From contig CP070700.1 of assembly GCA_020349865.1 (NCBI GenBank), positions 4,679,437 through 4,699,792 of the forward strand: a DNA stretch of 20,356 nt, written 5' to 3'. A model generated the notes under the pieces. It searched no databases and was not told the DNA's origin. It saw nothing but the letters and a program-made list of their open reading frames with translations. This DNA is from Desulfobacteraceae bacterium (GTDB lineage: Bacteria > Desulfobacterota > DSM-4660 > Desulfatiglandales > Desulfatiglandaceae). Shown in pieces: positions 1-7,747 of this stretch; within the stretch, counting starts at the first letter, position 1; every line of letters starts with the position of its first letter. The position numbers were made by a program, and so were the translations under genes.

Positions 1-1
1 G

Positions 2-1699
2 GGTCATGTGTGCCTGGATCTTTCCGCCGTTGAAGGGAAACCACTATCGCTCGGTGAGTCGACATTGGATTCTTTTGTATGCCCAAAGCTTCCAGAATGG
101 CTTGATAAGCTGCACGCATGTAAGGTTGTGGGAAGGCCAGGCGATTACCGTCCGCTCATCTTAGATGACCATTTGCGTCTCTACCTTTACCGATATTGGG
201 ATTACGAGAACAAACTGGCGAATGATCTGCGAACACGAGTGGATTCAGAAATAAAGGGAATTGACCTTCCCTTGCTTAAGGATGGTCTTTCAAGGTTGTT
301 TTCTCCCACACTGAACGAACAGACTGACTGGCAGAGGCTGGCTGCCTTTTTAGCCATCCTCAAAAGCTTTTGTGTGGTTTCCGGTGGACCTGGCACAGGA
401 AAAAGTACATTGATAGCCAGAATCATTGCCTTGATTATGGAACAGAACAAGGGTAATGAAATGAGAATAGCCCTTGCCGCGCCCACCGGAAAGGCTGCAA
501 TGCGACTCCAGGAAGCCATTCAGAAGGGCAAAAAAACACTCCCCGTAGAGGTCCATGTTAAGGAGGCTATCCCCAGCGAAGCCTCCACGATTCACCGACT
601 GCTTGGCACGATACCAGGCTCCCCCTACTTCCGGAATAATATAGAAAATCCGCTCCCTGTTGATATGGTTATAGTGGATGAAGCCTCAATGGTTGACCTG
701 GCGCTCATGTCAAAACTTGTGCAGGCAGTCCCTCAAGATGCCCGGCTGATCCTTTTGGGTGATAAAGATCAATTGGCTTCGGTTGAGGCAGGTGCCGTGC
801 TCGGAGATATTTGCGATACGGGCCGGATCCATGGCTTTTCAAAAGGCTTATCCAAGCGATTGCAGGAAATCACCGGCGCCACGGCTGATGTTTCCTTAAT
901 CAACCATAATGGGCCAGGAATTCAAGATTGCGTTGTTGAGCTTAAAAATAGCTATCGTTTTGGCCCCGACAGTGGCATTCGTGCCGTAAGCCGGGCTGTC
1001 AATACAGGAGATGGTAATCTGGCTCTTGGTATCCTTAAGGGGGGCGAATACGATGATATGAGATGGAAGGCCTTGCCCGGACCAAATGACTTGCAAAGCG
1101 CGCTAAGGGAAACCGTTCTATACTGCTTTAAACCCTACCTGGAAGAGGCAGATCCCATGGAGATGTTCCATTTGTATGGCCGATTCCGTATCCTCTGCGC
1201 ACTCAGAAAAGGGCCACTCGGGGTTTCCTCCCTTAATCTTCTGGTGGAGCAGGTGCTATGGGAAGAAAGCCTGATAAACCTGGAGAAACGCTGGTATCGA
1301 GGTCGCCCGGTGATGATTACGAAGAATGACTACCAATTGGGACTTTTTAATGGCGATATAGGAATCATACTGCCTGACTCTGTGACCGATCATGATCTTA
1401 GGGCCTTCTTTTTATCTCCGGACGGAGCCTTACGGAGTTTTTTGCCAATCCGACTGCCAGAGCATGAGACCGTATATGCTATGACGGTGCACAAAAGCCA
1501 GGGGTCAGAATTTGATGAGGCCCTCTTGCTATTGCCTGACCAGCACACCCCGGTCCTGACAAGAGAACTCATTTACACGGGCATTACCCGCGCAAAAAAA
1601 AGTATCGAGATCTGGGGAGCAGAAAATGTTTTTCTTGAAGGAGTCAGTCAACGGATCGAGCGATCGTCAGGGTTGCGCGATGCACTTTGGGAGGATTAG
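2..1699 (+). CDS. recD: RecD-like helicase (exodeoxyribonuclease V alpha subunit), 5'-truncated by window edge
   Basis: This is an SF1B DNA helicase, the probable 5'-3' motor of a RecBCD-type recombination and repair nuclease in the cytoplasm. The frame is open from base 2 and begins GHVCLDLS, which matches the GHVCL motif inside the RecD N-terminal domain, so the true start lies upstream; the GTG at 8 is internal. Visible motifs, in order, are Walker A GGPGTGKST, motif Ia AAPTGKAA with STIHRLLG, motif II VDEAS, motif III LLGDKDQLASVEAG, the RFGPDSGI stretch of motif IV, NGDIGI, motif V TVHKSQGSEFD, and motif VI YTGITRAKK. About 563 residues are visible, so only a short N-terminal part is missing. 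recB and recC would be expected upstream, outside the window. RecD2 is an alternative, but GHVCL and the short N-terminal domain favour RecD proper. Confidence 0.93.
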   Translation, partial: GHVCLDLSAVEGKPLSLGESTLDSFVCPKLPEWLDKLHACKVVGRPGDYRPLILDDHLRLYLYRYWDYENKLANDLRTRVDSEIKGIDLPLLKDGLSRLFSPTLNEQTDWQRLAAFLAILKSFCVVSGGPGTGKSTLIARIIALIMEQNKGNEMRIALAAPTGKAAMRLQEAIQKGKKTLPVEVHVKEAIPSEASTIHRLLGTIPGSPYFRNNIENPLPVDMVIVDEASMVDLALMSKLVQAVPQDARLILLGDKDQLASVEAGAVLGDICDTGRIHGFSKGLSKRLQEITGATADVSLINHNGPGIQDCVVELKNSYRFGPDSGIRAVSRAVNTGDGNLALGILKGGEYDDMRWKALPGPNDLQSALRETVLYCFKPYLEEADPMEMFHLYGRFRILCALRKGPLGVSSLNLLVEQVLWEESLINLEKRWYRGRPVMITKNDYQLGLFNGDIGIILPDSVTDHDLRAFFLSPDGALRSFLPIRLPEHETVYAMTVHKSQGSEFDEALLLLPDQHTPVLTRELIYTGITRAKKSIEIWGAENVFLEGVSQRIERSSGLRDALWED

Positions 1700-1724
1700 T
1701 GTTTTTGAGATCTGAATAATTGCC

Positions 1725-2453
1725 ATGAATCGACAAACACGCAAAAATGCCCCAAGCCATTTGAAATGGCCACGGCTCATTCGAGGCACACTCATAAAGC
1801 GATATAAACGCTTCATGGCCGATGTAAAACTCAGGAACGGTCACGTGGTTACGGCCCACTGCCCCAACTCAGGAAGCATGCTGGAGTGCTCTGAACCGGG
1901 ACGAACAGTTTATCTGACCCGACAAAACAACCCGAAACGACGGCTCAAGTATACGTGGGAGATAATAGAGATGCCCACGTCTCTCGTAGGCGTCAATACA
2001 CTGGTTCCAAACAAACTCGCAAAGACTTCCATCCTGGCAGAGAAAATCCACGAACTGTCGGGATTTGATTGCGTTCGTTCGGAAATCAAATACGGCGACA
2101 ATTCTCGAATTGATCTCCTTCTTGAAAAAGGAGAAAGCCAATGTTTTGTGGAAGTAAAAAACTGTACCCTTGTAACCGATGGCGTGGCCTATTTTCCCGA
2201 TGCAGTGACATCACGGGGGCTCAAGCATCTTGTGGAACTTCAGCAACAGGTGCGTTTGGGTAATCGGGGTGTCATGTTTTTCCTGGTCCAACGCATGGAT
2301 GCAAAAGTGTTCAAGCCCGCAGACCACATTGATCCTGCCTATGGCAAAGAACTAAGAAAGGCGGTCAGGAACGGCGTAGAAATTATGGTTTACGATGTTA
2401 TTTTGGATCTCAAAAGAATCGAACTGAATCGGCGAATGCCGTATGAGATTTAA
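1725..2453 (+). CDS. sfsA: SfsA family DNA-binding/nuclease-like protein
   Basis: SfsA (sugar fermentation stimulation protein) is a conserved protein known from E. coli as a DNA-binding factor linked to maltose metabolism; its precise role is uncertain. At 242 residues it has normal family length. Family hallmarks are LIRGTLIKRYKRF near residues 19-31, TAHCPNSGSM (about 43-52), RIDLLLEKG followed by CFVEVKN, then YFPDAVTSRGLKHL, and FFLVQRMDA...DPAYG toward the C-terminus. The D...ExK spacing in RIDLLL/VEVKN resembles the PD-(D/E)xK nuclease core. The start ATG at 1725 keeps the conserved N-terminal strand; no strong ribosome binding site precedes it. It begins 25 bases after recD, so it may share that transcript. 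Confidence 0.93.
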   Translation: MNRQTRKNAPSHLKWPRLIRGTLIKRYKRFMADVKLRNGHVVTAHCPNSGSMLECSEPGRTVYLTRQNNPKRRLKYTWEIIEMPTSLVGVNTLVPNKLAKTSILAEKIHELSGFDCVRSEIKYGDNSRIDLLLEKGESQCFVEVKNCTLVTDGVAYFPDAVTSRGLKHLVELQQQVRLGNRGVMFFLVQRMDAKVFKPADHIDPAYGKELRKAVRNGVEIMVYDVILDLKRIELNRRMPYEI

Positions 2454-2789
2454 CAGACTCTGAACACGTCATTTTTCATTCAAAACAGAAACAGGGTCAA
2501 AACAGGATCACTCATTACTTTAAAATCCTTAAGCCTCTTCATTTGCACTGATTTCCACTTACACGATATAGATGCGTAAACTTTTACCAAAAAGTGGAAT
2601 TGAGTTATGGGCGATATTGGCATTATTCTGTATACAAAGTGTTTCACGTCTTTTTAAATGAGCTAACCTATTGATTTTTTAATGAATTAATTCCTGCTAC
2701 TTGGTTGTTTTTTCGGTATATCTTTTGCGTTTCCAACATTTCATTCTGGTTCTTCCAACCATTTAATCCATATCCAAAGGCTATCACAA
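2454..2789 (+). other. Gene-free AT-rich gap
   Basis: Between sfsA and the small reading frame at 2790 I see no gene, RNA or convincing promoter. The stretch is richer in A and T than the neighbouring genes. The only structure noticed is an 8-base inverted repeat, TTCCACTT at 2553-2560 and AAGTGGAA at 2592-2599, with a 31-base spacer and no T-run. Together with the transglutaminase-like gene that follows, the gap may be part of a small insertion between conserved genes. Confidence 0.5.
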
Positions 2790-2975
2790 TGAAAAGATGC
2801 CTGGAATGTTCCTATACAGCCTTTGACAGAGTGTTGGGACTAAATTGCCAAAGCAAGGAATGATAAGAGCTTGCAACGAAAGAAAGAAGCAGAAGAGAAA
2901 TTGAAAGCAATCCCGGTAATGCGGCGTGAGGTAATGAAGTTGAAGGCTGCGATTTATGACCTAAAGAGAAAGTAG
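2790..2975 (+). pseudogene. Possible frameshifted small CxxC/coiled-coil protein gene
   Basis: ATG at 2790 opens a 24-codon frame starting MKRCLECSYTAF, with a CxxC metal-binding-like pair, and stops at a TGA at 2862-2864. The +1 frame, open from a stop near 2844, continues with a lysine- and glutamate-rich, probably helical tail of about 40 residues (LQRKKEAEEKLK...YDLKRK) and stops with TAG just before the next gene. The two halves together look like one protein of roughly 60 residues split by a frameshift, but they could also be chance frames or two tiny proteins. No family recognised. The end of the second frame lies about 10 bases before the transglutaminase-like gene and could be translationally linked to it. 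Confidence 0.3.
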
Positions 2976-2983
2976 GAATAAGA

Positions 2984-3811
2984 ATGTATATCGAGCCGAT
3001 AAGCATCCATACTTCGACTCTTTTTAGCGCACTCGATCCTAAAAATAATGACTTATTTGATGCTATAAATGGGAAGCCACCTGAGCCCGAGCCGATCATA
3101 GGCATTTCGACTCCTGAGACGATACTCGGTATGTATGCGATTCTTAACAAACTTTTCACAGGAGAATATCACGATGATGAGGTGAGGGCTGGAGAGGAAC
3201 TGGTACAAGATCCTCTCATTGCAGAGATTTTTTTACAGTATCCGAATGACATTATTAGGGCTCAGGCGGAAGAGATAACCAACCCGTATGAGTCTAATGA
3301 TATCAAGGCGTTTGAGATCTTTGAATGGGTGGCTCGGAACATAGAATATAAATTAGATAAGGACGAGTACGACCGGGCTGAGGTATGGCAACCTCCGGTG
3401 ATTACACTTCGGAAAGGGACCGGAGACTGTGAAGACGCTGCCTTCCTTATACACAGTCTGATGCTGAATGCTGGAATTCCGTGGGACTGCATTCGGACAT
3501 ACGGCGGCGAGGTGGAGTTTGATGGAGTTTCATTTGGGCATGCATGGACAGCATATAAAAGGGAATCAGATGATGAATGGATTGTGCTTGATTCTTTTGT
3601 ATATCCGACTCTCGAGCAAATTGATGATCGAACTCCAATGAGGTTTTATGCCTTGTATACGAATAATTATTTCTTTATGACAGAGAAGTACTCAATTATA
3701 ACTACCGACTCTGATAGGGTACGATTTCCGGGAGCAGTGTACACAGCATCCGGTGATGTTGAGGGTCTGTTGTTTTTCCCCACAGGGATAATAGTAAATA
3801 CCAGGGTGTAA
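2984..3811 (+). CDS. Transglutaminase-like cysteine protease-fold protein
   Basis: This is a soluble protein of 275 residues with a transglutaminase/papain-like core. The likely catalytic triad is Cys149 in GTGDCEDAAF, His186 in SFGHAW and Asp203 in IVLDSF, the usual C-H-D order and spacing of bacterial transglutaminase-like domains. The N-terminal 120 residues (about 50-120 predicted helical) and the C-terminal 60 are not recognised. There is no signal peptide or membrane segment. ATG at 2984 has a weak AGGA-type site just upstream. Substrate and role are unknown: members of this fold act as peptidases, amidases or crosslinking enzymes, and some are found in phages. It is an orphan, with non-coding DNA on both sides, and may be acquired DNA. 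Confidence 0.72.
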   Translation: MYIEPISIHTSTLFSALDPKNNDLFDAINGKPPEPEPIIGISTPETILGMYAILNKLFTGEYHDDEVRAGEELVQDPLIAEIFLQYPNDIIRAQAEEITNPYESNDIKAFEIFEWVARNIEYKLDKDEYDRAEVWQPPVITLRKGTGDCEDAAFLIHSLMLNAGIPWDCIRTYGGEVEFDGVSFGHAWTAYKRESDDEWIVLDSFVYPTLEQIDDRTPMRFYALYTNNYFFMTEKYSIITTDSDRVRFPGAVYTASGDVEGLLFFPTGIIVNTRV

Positions 3812-3849
3812 AGGGGGTTTGAGTGGTTATAATACCCATAATGGCGCAC

Positions 3850-3861
3850 TCCCGTGCGGGA
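3850..3861. repeat. Short REP-like palindrome
   Basis: TCCCG and CGGGA form a 5-bp stem around a TG loop, set within GGCGCACTCCCGTGCGGGAA. Such CCCG/CGGG palindromes are common dispersed extragenic repeats in proteobacteria. There is no T-run, so it is not a typical terminator. Only one copy is visible here, so the repeat status is inferred. Confidence 0.35.
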
Positions 3862-3959
3862 ATGACGAACAAAGTGATAATAGCTTTGGATTTTTCAAGC
3901 GGTTAGTGATGCCTTTTCTACAGTTGACATGCCCTTCTTGATGTAGTTTGTTAGTGAGC

Positions 3960-6900
3960 ATGCAATTCATCGCTGACCTTCATATCCATTCCCACTTTTC
4001 CAGGGCCACTTCCAAGAGCTTAGATCCGGAACACCTTGCCCTTTGGGCGCAAAAAAAGGGGATTACAGTCATTGGCACAGGGGATTTTACCCATCCCGGT
4101 TGGGTGTCTGAACTTCAAGATAAACTGGTAGAGGCAGAGGATGGCCTATACCGGTTGAGGCCTGACCTCCAGAAAATCACGAAATCCCAGCTCCCTTCCT
4201 CCTGTAATGGGTCGACGCGGTTTCTCCTGTCCGGCGAGATAAGCTGCATTTACAAGAAAGACGGAAAGACCCGGAAAGTTCACCACTTGATCCTCATGCC
4301 CGACATGGCCTCTGTGCTGAGGCTTAACGAGCAATTGGACCGAATCGGAAATGTCTCTTCTGATGGAAGGCCTATCCTCGGTCTGGATTCACGGGATTTA
4401 CTGGAGATCACCCTTGAAGCAAGTGACAGGGCCTTTTTTATTCCCGCCCATGTCTGGACCCCGTGGTTTTCAGTTTTCGGGTCAAAATCAGGTTTTGATT
4501 CCCTTGATGAATGCTTTGAAGATCTTACGCGTCACATTTACGCTCTCGAGACAGGGCTTTCCTCAGACCCACCCATGAATCGCCTTCTATCAGCCCTGGA
4601 TGACTATCTCCTTGTTTCCAATTCCGATGCGCACTCCCCCGGCAAACTTGGGCGCGAGGCCAATATCTTTGACACGGATCTGGATTACAATCACATGATC
4701 CGGGCCATGACTGAAGGAGACGGCTTCTTAGGAACCGTAGAATTCTATCCAGAGGAGGGTAAATACCACTTAGACGGCCACCGCAAATGCCAGGTAAGGC
4801 TACAACCCGGAGAAACCATGCAACACCAGGGGATCTGTCCCGTATGCGGGCGAGCCTTGACTGTTGGCGTACTCCATCGGGTACACGTTCTTGCAGATCG
4901 TGATACACCCCGGCTTTCTAAAGAGTTTTTCAGCCTCATCCCCCTGCCGGAAGTGCTTTCCGAACTCTTGAACTGCGGTCCTGCAACAAAAAAGGTTATG
5001 GCACTTTATGAAAAACTTCTTTTAGACCTTGGGCCGGAGCTTCAGATCCTGATGGCCATGCCCCTCACCGATATTGAAGTTGCAGGAGGCCCCATGCTGG
5101 CTGCGGCAATTGAAAGAATGCGGCGAAATCAAGTGATCCGGGAAGAGGGTTACGACGGTGAGTATGGAATAATTCACCTATTTGAAGAATCCGAAAAGCA
5201 GGCCATGGCTGGCCAGATGGCCTTGTTTGTACAAGAAACACAGAGAAGTCCCAAACAACAAGATCAAGCACCTCGCCAATTGAAAAACCCCAAAAGGAAG
5301 CAAAAACAAACGATCCATGAGCCTGTTTCACCAGCAGATCCGATCCTTGACCTCCTGAACTCGGAACAGAAGTCAGCTGTTACTTACGAAGGCGGGCACC
5401 TGCTCATTGTGGCCGGTCCGGGAACAGGGAAGACCATGACACTGACCCATCGAATCGCCTACCTGATCCGCAAAGGCATTGCACAACCGGAACAGGTCCT
5501 CGCCCTCACCTTCACGAGAAAAGCCGCAAGGGAAATGGAGCAAAGGATCTCCAAACTGCTCGAAGGGACAATAACGGGTGAGGTCCATGTCGCCACCTTT
5601 CATGGGTTCTGCCTGGATATTCTCCGAAGCGAGGGAGACAAAATCGGACTTCCCGCTGCATTTACCCTCTGCCCGGAGACCGATGCACGAAGTCTTGCAG
5701 AAGAGGTTTTTGCCGATTCCGGTGCGAACAAACGAGCCAAAGGCAAGTTCATGAAAGATCTCGCGAACATGAAAGCCGGGTCTGTCCCGTATCCAGCGAC
5801 GCCACAAGGCGAGCATGAACTCATGTCTGTGTTCATTAAATACCAGACCGCGTTGAGAGACCTGGGCATGTTGGACCTTGACGACTTGGAAGTAGAAACC
5901 CTGAGGCTCTTTAACGATCATCCCGATATCGGCTATGATTGTACCAAAAAATTCCCGTGGATCTTTGTGGATGAATATCAGGACACCAACCCCACTCAGG
6001 TTGAGCTATTAAAAACGCTTATCCGGACAGGGGAAAATCAAATCTGTGTGATCGGTGATCCCGACCAGGCCATCTACGGATTCCGTGGGGCCGATGTGAA
6101 GAATTTTTATCGATTTGGAGAGGATTTCCCCGGGGCCGAGGAAATGATACTTACAAGGAATTATCGTTCTACAAAAGAGATACTTCAATGTGCTGCCGCA
6201 CTCTTGGGAAAGGAAAGACCCCTTGAGTGTCACTCCTCCAACGGGGAGCCTGCCTCACTTGCGACCTGCCGGACTGACTCGGAAGAGGCCGAGATGATCG
6301 TGGAACAGGTTGAAAGATTTATAGGCGGGACAACCTATTTTTCCCTGGACAGCGGCCGCGTGGCATCCCATGAGGGGGACCTTTCTTTAGGGTTCGGTGA
6401 CATAGGTGTGCTTTTCCGCCTGAATGCCCAGGGTGATGCCCTGGAGGAGGCCCTGGACAGGGCCGGAATTCCTTTCGTACGGTCCGGGGAAACCCCGCTC
6501 ATTGCCCGGTATCCGGTCAATATCCTATGGCGGTTTTTTCAGACACTTCAGTATCCGGAGAACCCCTATTACGCCAAGATGTATAAGCAATCCCTGTCCG
6601 AAACGGTAATCGCAAGAGGGCAATCATCCGAGACTTTCGAGACGCATAGCACTTTGTCGGAACTTATTAATCGCGCCATAACATTTCATGGCTTTGACAC
6701 CTCATTAGAGGAACCCGTTGAATCCCTGCGCCGCTTGAAGCAGTTGGCAGCGAATTTTCAAGGGAATATGGAGGCATTTTTAGATACCCTTTCCTTGGAG
6801 CGGGGAATTGATCATGCGATTCTTATGGGTGACCGCGTGGCCCTGATGTCCATCCATGCGGCCAAGGGTCTGGAATGGCCGGTGGTCTTCATAACAGGAT

Positions 6901-7160
6901 GTGAGGATCAACTCATGCCGTGCACTTTGTTCGGAAGCAGGGATGAGGAAGAAGAGAGGCGCCTCTTTTACGTTGGCATGACACGGGCCCGGTCCCGCCT
7001 TGTCCTATCGCATGTCAAACACCGTCTCCTCAATGGCCGCACCCTTTCCATGAAACCATCGCCCTTTCTCGATGCCATTCCTCAGAATCTGTACAGGCCC
7101 TTGGAGCGGCGGGGTTGGAAACCGAGAAAGAAGCCTCATAGACAATTGAAACTTTTTTGA
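3960..7160 (+). CDS. EndoQ-like PHP endonuclease fused to UvrD/Rep-family helicase
   Basis: This two-module DNA repair protein has about 1066 residues. The N-terminal ~425 residues match the EndoQ/TIGR00375 type of PHP endonuclease, which nicks 5' of deaminated bases: DLHIHSHFS (6-14), GTGDFTHP, KVHHLIL, FIPAHVWTP and SNSDAHSPGKLGRE supply metal ligands, and HRKC with CPVCGR gives a zinc site. After a charged linker (about 425-455) comes a complete SF1A helicase: AGPGTGKT, LTFTRKAAREM, FVDEYQDTNP, IGDPDQAIYGFRGAD, LTRNYRS, SIHAAKGLEW and FYVGMTRAR. QMALF (419-423) closes the nuclease half and QLKLF is the extreme C-terminus; both resemble the beta-clamp-binding motif. I chose ATG 3960 over TTG 3948 and GTG 3954 because EndoQ proteins start just before FIADLHIHS; no clear ribosome binding site decides it. 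Confidence 0.88.
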   Translation: MQFIADLHIHSHFSRATSKSLDPEHLALWAQKKGITVIGTGDFTHPGWVSELQDKLVEAEDGLYRLRPDLQKITKSQLPSSCNGSTRFLLSGEISCIYKKDGKTRKVHHLILMPDMASVLRLNEQLDRIGNVSSDGRPILGLDSRDLLEITLEASDRAFFIPAHVWTPWFSVFGSKSGFDSLDECFEDLTRHIYALETGLSSDPPMNRLLSALDDYLLVSNSDAHSPGKLGREANIFDTDLDYNHMIRAMTEGDGFLGTVEFYPEEGKYHLDGHRKCQVRLQPGETMQHQGICPVCGRALTVGVLHRVHVLADRDTPRLSKEFFSLIPLPEVLSELLNCGPATKKVMALYEKLLLDLGPELQILMAMPLTDIEVAGGPMLAAAIERMRRNQVIREEGYDGEYGIIHLFEESEKQAMAGQMALFVQETQRSPKQQDQAPRQLKNPKRKQKQTIHEPVSPADPILDLLNSEQKSAVTYEGGHLLIVAGPGTGKTMTLTHRIAYLIRKGIAQPEQVLALTFTRKAAREMEQRISKLLEGTITGEVHVATFHGFCLDILRSEGDKIGLPAAFTLCPETDARSLAEEVFADSGANKRAKGKFMKDLANMKAGSVPYPATPQGEHELMSVFIKYQTALRDLGMLDLDDLEVETLRLFNDHPDIGYDCTKKFPWIFVDEYQDTNPTQVELLKTLIRTGENQICVIGDPDQAIYGFRGADVKNFYRFGEDFPGAEEMILTRNYRSTKEILQCAAALLGKERPLECHSSNGEPASLATCRTDSEEAEMIVEQVERFIGGTTYFSLDSGRVASHEGDLSLGFGDIGVLFRLNAQGDALEEALDRAGIPFVRSGETPLIARYPVNILWRFFQTLQYPENPYYAKMYKQSLSETVIARGQSSETFETHSTLSELINRAITFHGFDTSLEEPVESLRRLKQLAANFQGNMEAFLDTLSLERGIDHAILMGDRVALMSIHAAKGLEWPVVFITGCEDQLMPCTLFGSRDEEEERRLFYVGMTRARSRLVLSHVKHRLLNGRTLSMKPSPFLDAIPQNLYRPLERRGWKPRKKPHRQLKLF

Positions 7161-7300
7161 TGGAGGACACCTCATGTGGCCGTCTTTTCGGGCGGTATTT
7201 AATTCGGGAGAGGTTTAGTATGTGGGGTCGGATATTGTTTGCCTGCCTTGATGAAATTTGGCGCATTCTATAAAAAAGATACATTCTGTTTTATACGAGC

Positions 7301-7383
7301 GTAACGGTTTAGCTGAAAAAAAAATAATGAAAAACACGGCCCGATAATCCAACGATGGTTATTTCAGAAAGCTAAACTGTTAC
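7301..7383. mobile_element. 83-bp IS66-like miniature element (MITE) with 8-bp target duplication
   Basis: The element begins GTAACGGTTTAGCT and ends with its inverted copy AGCTAAACTGTTAC, 13 of 14 bases matching. It is flanked by an exact 8-base direct repeat, ATACGAGC, at 7293-7300 and 7384-7391. Ends beginning GTAA with an 8-bp duplication are the known signature of the IS66 family. There is no room for a transposase, so any movement needed a transposase supplied in trans. The last 49 bases (7335-7383) match 40 of 49 bases of the right end of the larger element at 14584-14880, and the first 15 bases are identical between the two. Confidence 0.8.
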
Positions 7384-7461
7384 ATACGAGCTTATTCAGA
7401 GGCGCGTAATGCTCCCTCTGCGTTCTATCCCTTTTCTCATCCGGCCACTGTATAGCCGAAG

Positions 7462-7490
7462 TTTACAGCCTGTAAAAAAATTGTTTACAG
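7462..7490. promoter_or_regulatory. Probable enhancer (activator-binding) site for the hydrogenase promoter
   Basis: TTTACAG-C-CTGTAAA at 7462-7476 is a perfect 15-base palindrome, and a third TTTACAG half-site follows at 7484-7490. The start-to-start distance of the two direct copies is 22 bases, about two helical turns. It lies about 96 bases upstream of the end of the -24 element, the usual place for an NtrC-type activator. The activator is not encoded in the window; assignment as an enhancer is inferred from position and symmetry. Confidence 0.62.
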
Positions 7491-7585
7491 TCCTCCCCTT
7501 TAAATCAACAGAAAAATTACCCCAGTACTTAAATTAAACAAATACTTTCAAACGGTTAGCCTAAATTGGCACGTCATTTTTATCC

Positions 7586-7601
7586 TGGTACGGAAATTGC
7601 T
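7586..7601 (+). promoter_or_regulatory. Sigma-54 (-24/-12) promoter for hydrogenase operon
   Basis: TGGTACGGAAATTGCT matches the sigma-54 consensus TGGCAC-N5-TTGCW at every position but one (T for C at position 4). GG at 7587-7588 and GC at 7599-7600 are separated by the required 10 bases. Transcription should start near 7612, leaving about 135 bases of leader to the hydB ATG. Together with the upstream palindrome it implies control by an NtrC-family activator. Confidence 0.72.
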
Positions 7602-7747
7602 AAAGAATTTAAGGGGAAGTAGATAACAGTGATGGGCGTTAGGTCAGAAAAAATGTAGGTTTTATTGACTATCAAAAAATAGTAAGGTCAGTTTGGTATT
7701 TGAAGGCATCAACGACGGTCAACAGCAGCCAAAAGGGAGGTAAGATC

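Larger units (their letters stand above)
7161..7747 (+). other. Intergenic control region upstream of hydrogenase operon
   Basis: This is 587 bases without a credible gene. It contains the 83-bp IS66-like miniature element (7301-7383), an enhancer-like palindrome with an extra half-site (7462-7490), a sigma-54 promoter (7586-7601) and a leader of roughly 135 bases before hydB. In the leader, AGGTCAG occurs at 7641 and 7685, and a weak ACTAT/ATAGT stem lies between them; neither is a convincing riboswitch or attenuator. Bases 7161-7292 hold nothing I recognise. Confidence 0.6.

Noticed and set aside
2553..2599. TTCCACTT/AAGTGGAA inverted repeat as a terminator or attachment site
   Set aside because: The 31-base loop and absence of a T-run do not fit a terminator, and no integrase or duplicated site is seen.
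3924..3952. TTGACA as a -35 box for the EndoQ-UvrD gene
   Set aside because: No acceptable -10 hexamer lies 16-18 bases downstream, and the start codon would be almost on the transcript start.
5373..5921. 182-codon minus-strand frame
   Set aside because: It lies fully inside the helicase motifs of the EndoQ-UvrD gene and has no recognisable domain; it is a shadow frame.
7567..7582. TGGCAC as a second sigma-54 -24 element
   Set aside because: The -12 position reads TTTT rather than TTGC; only the copy at 7586 has both halves.
7641..7747. Possible riboswitch or attenuator in the hydB leader
   Set aside because: Only a repeated AGGTCAG and a 5-bp stem are present; no known riboswitch core or terminator follows.
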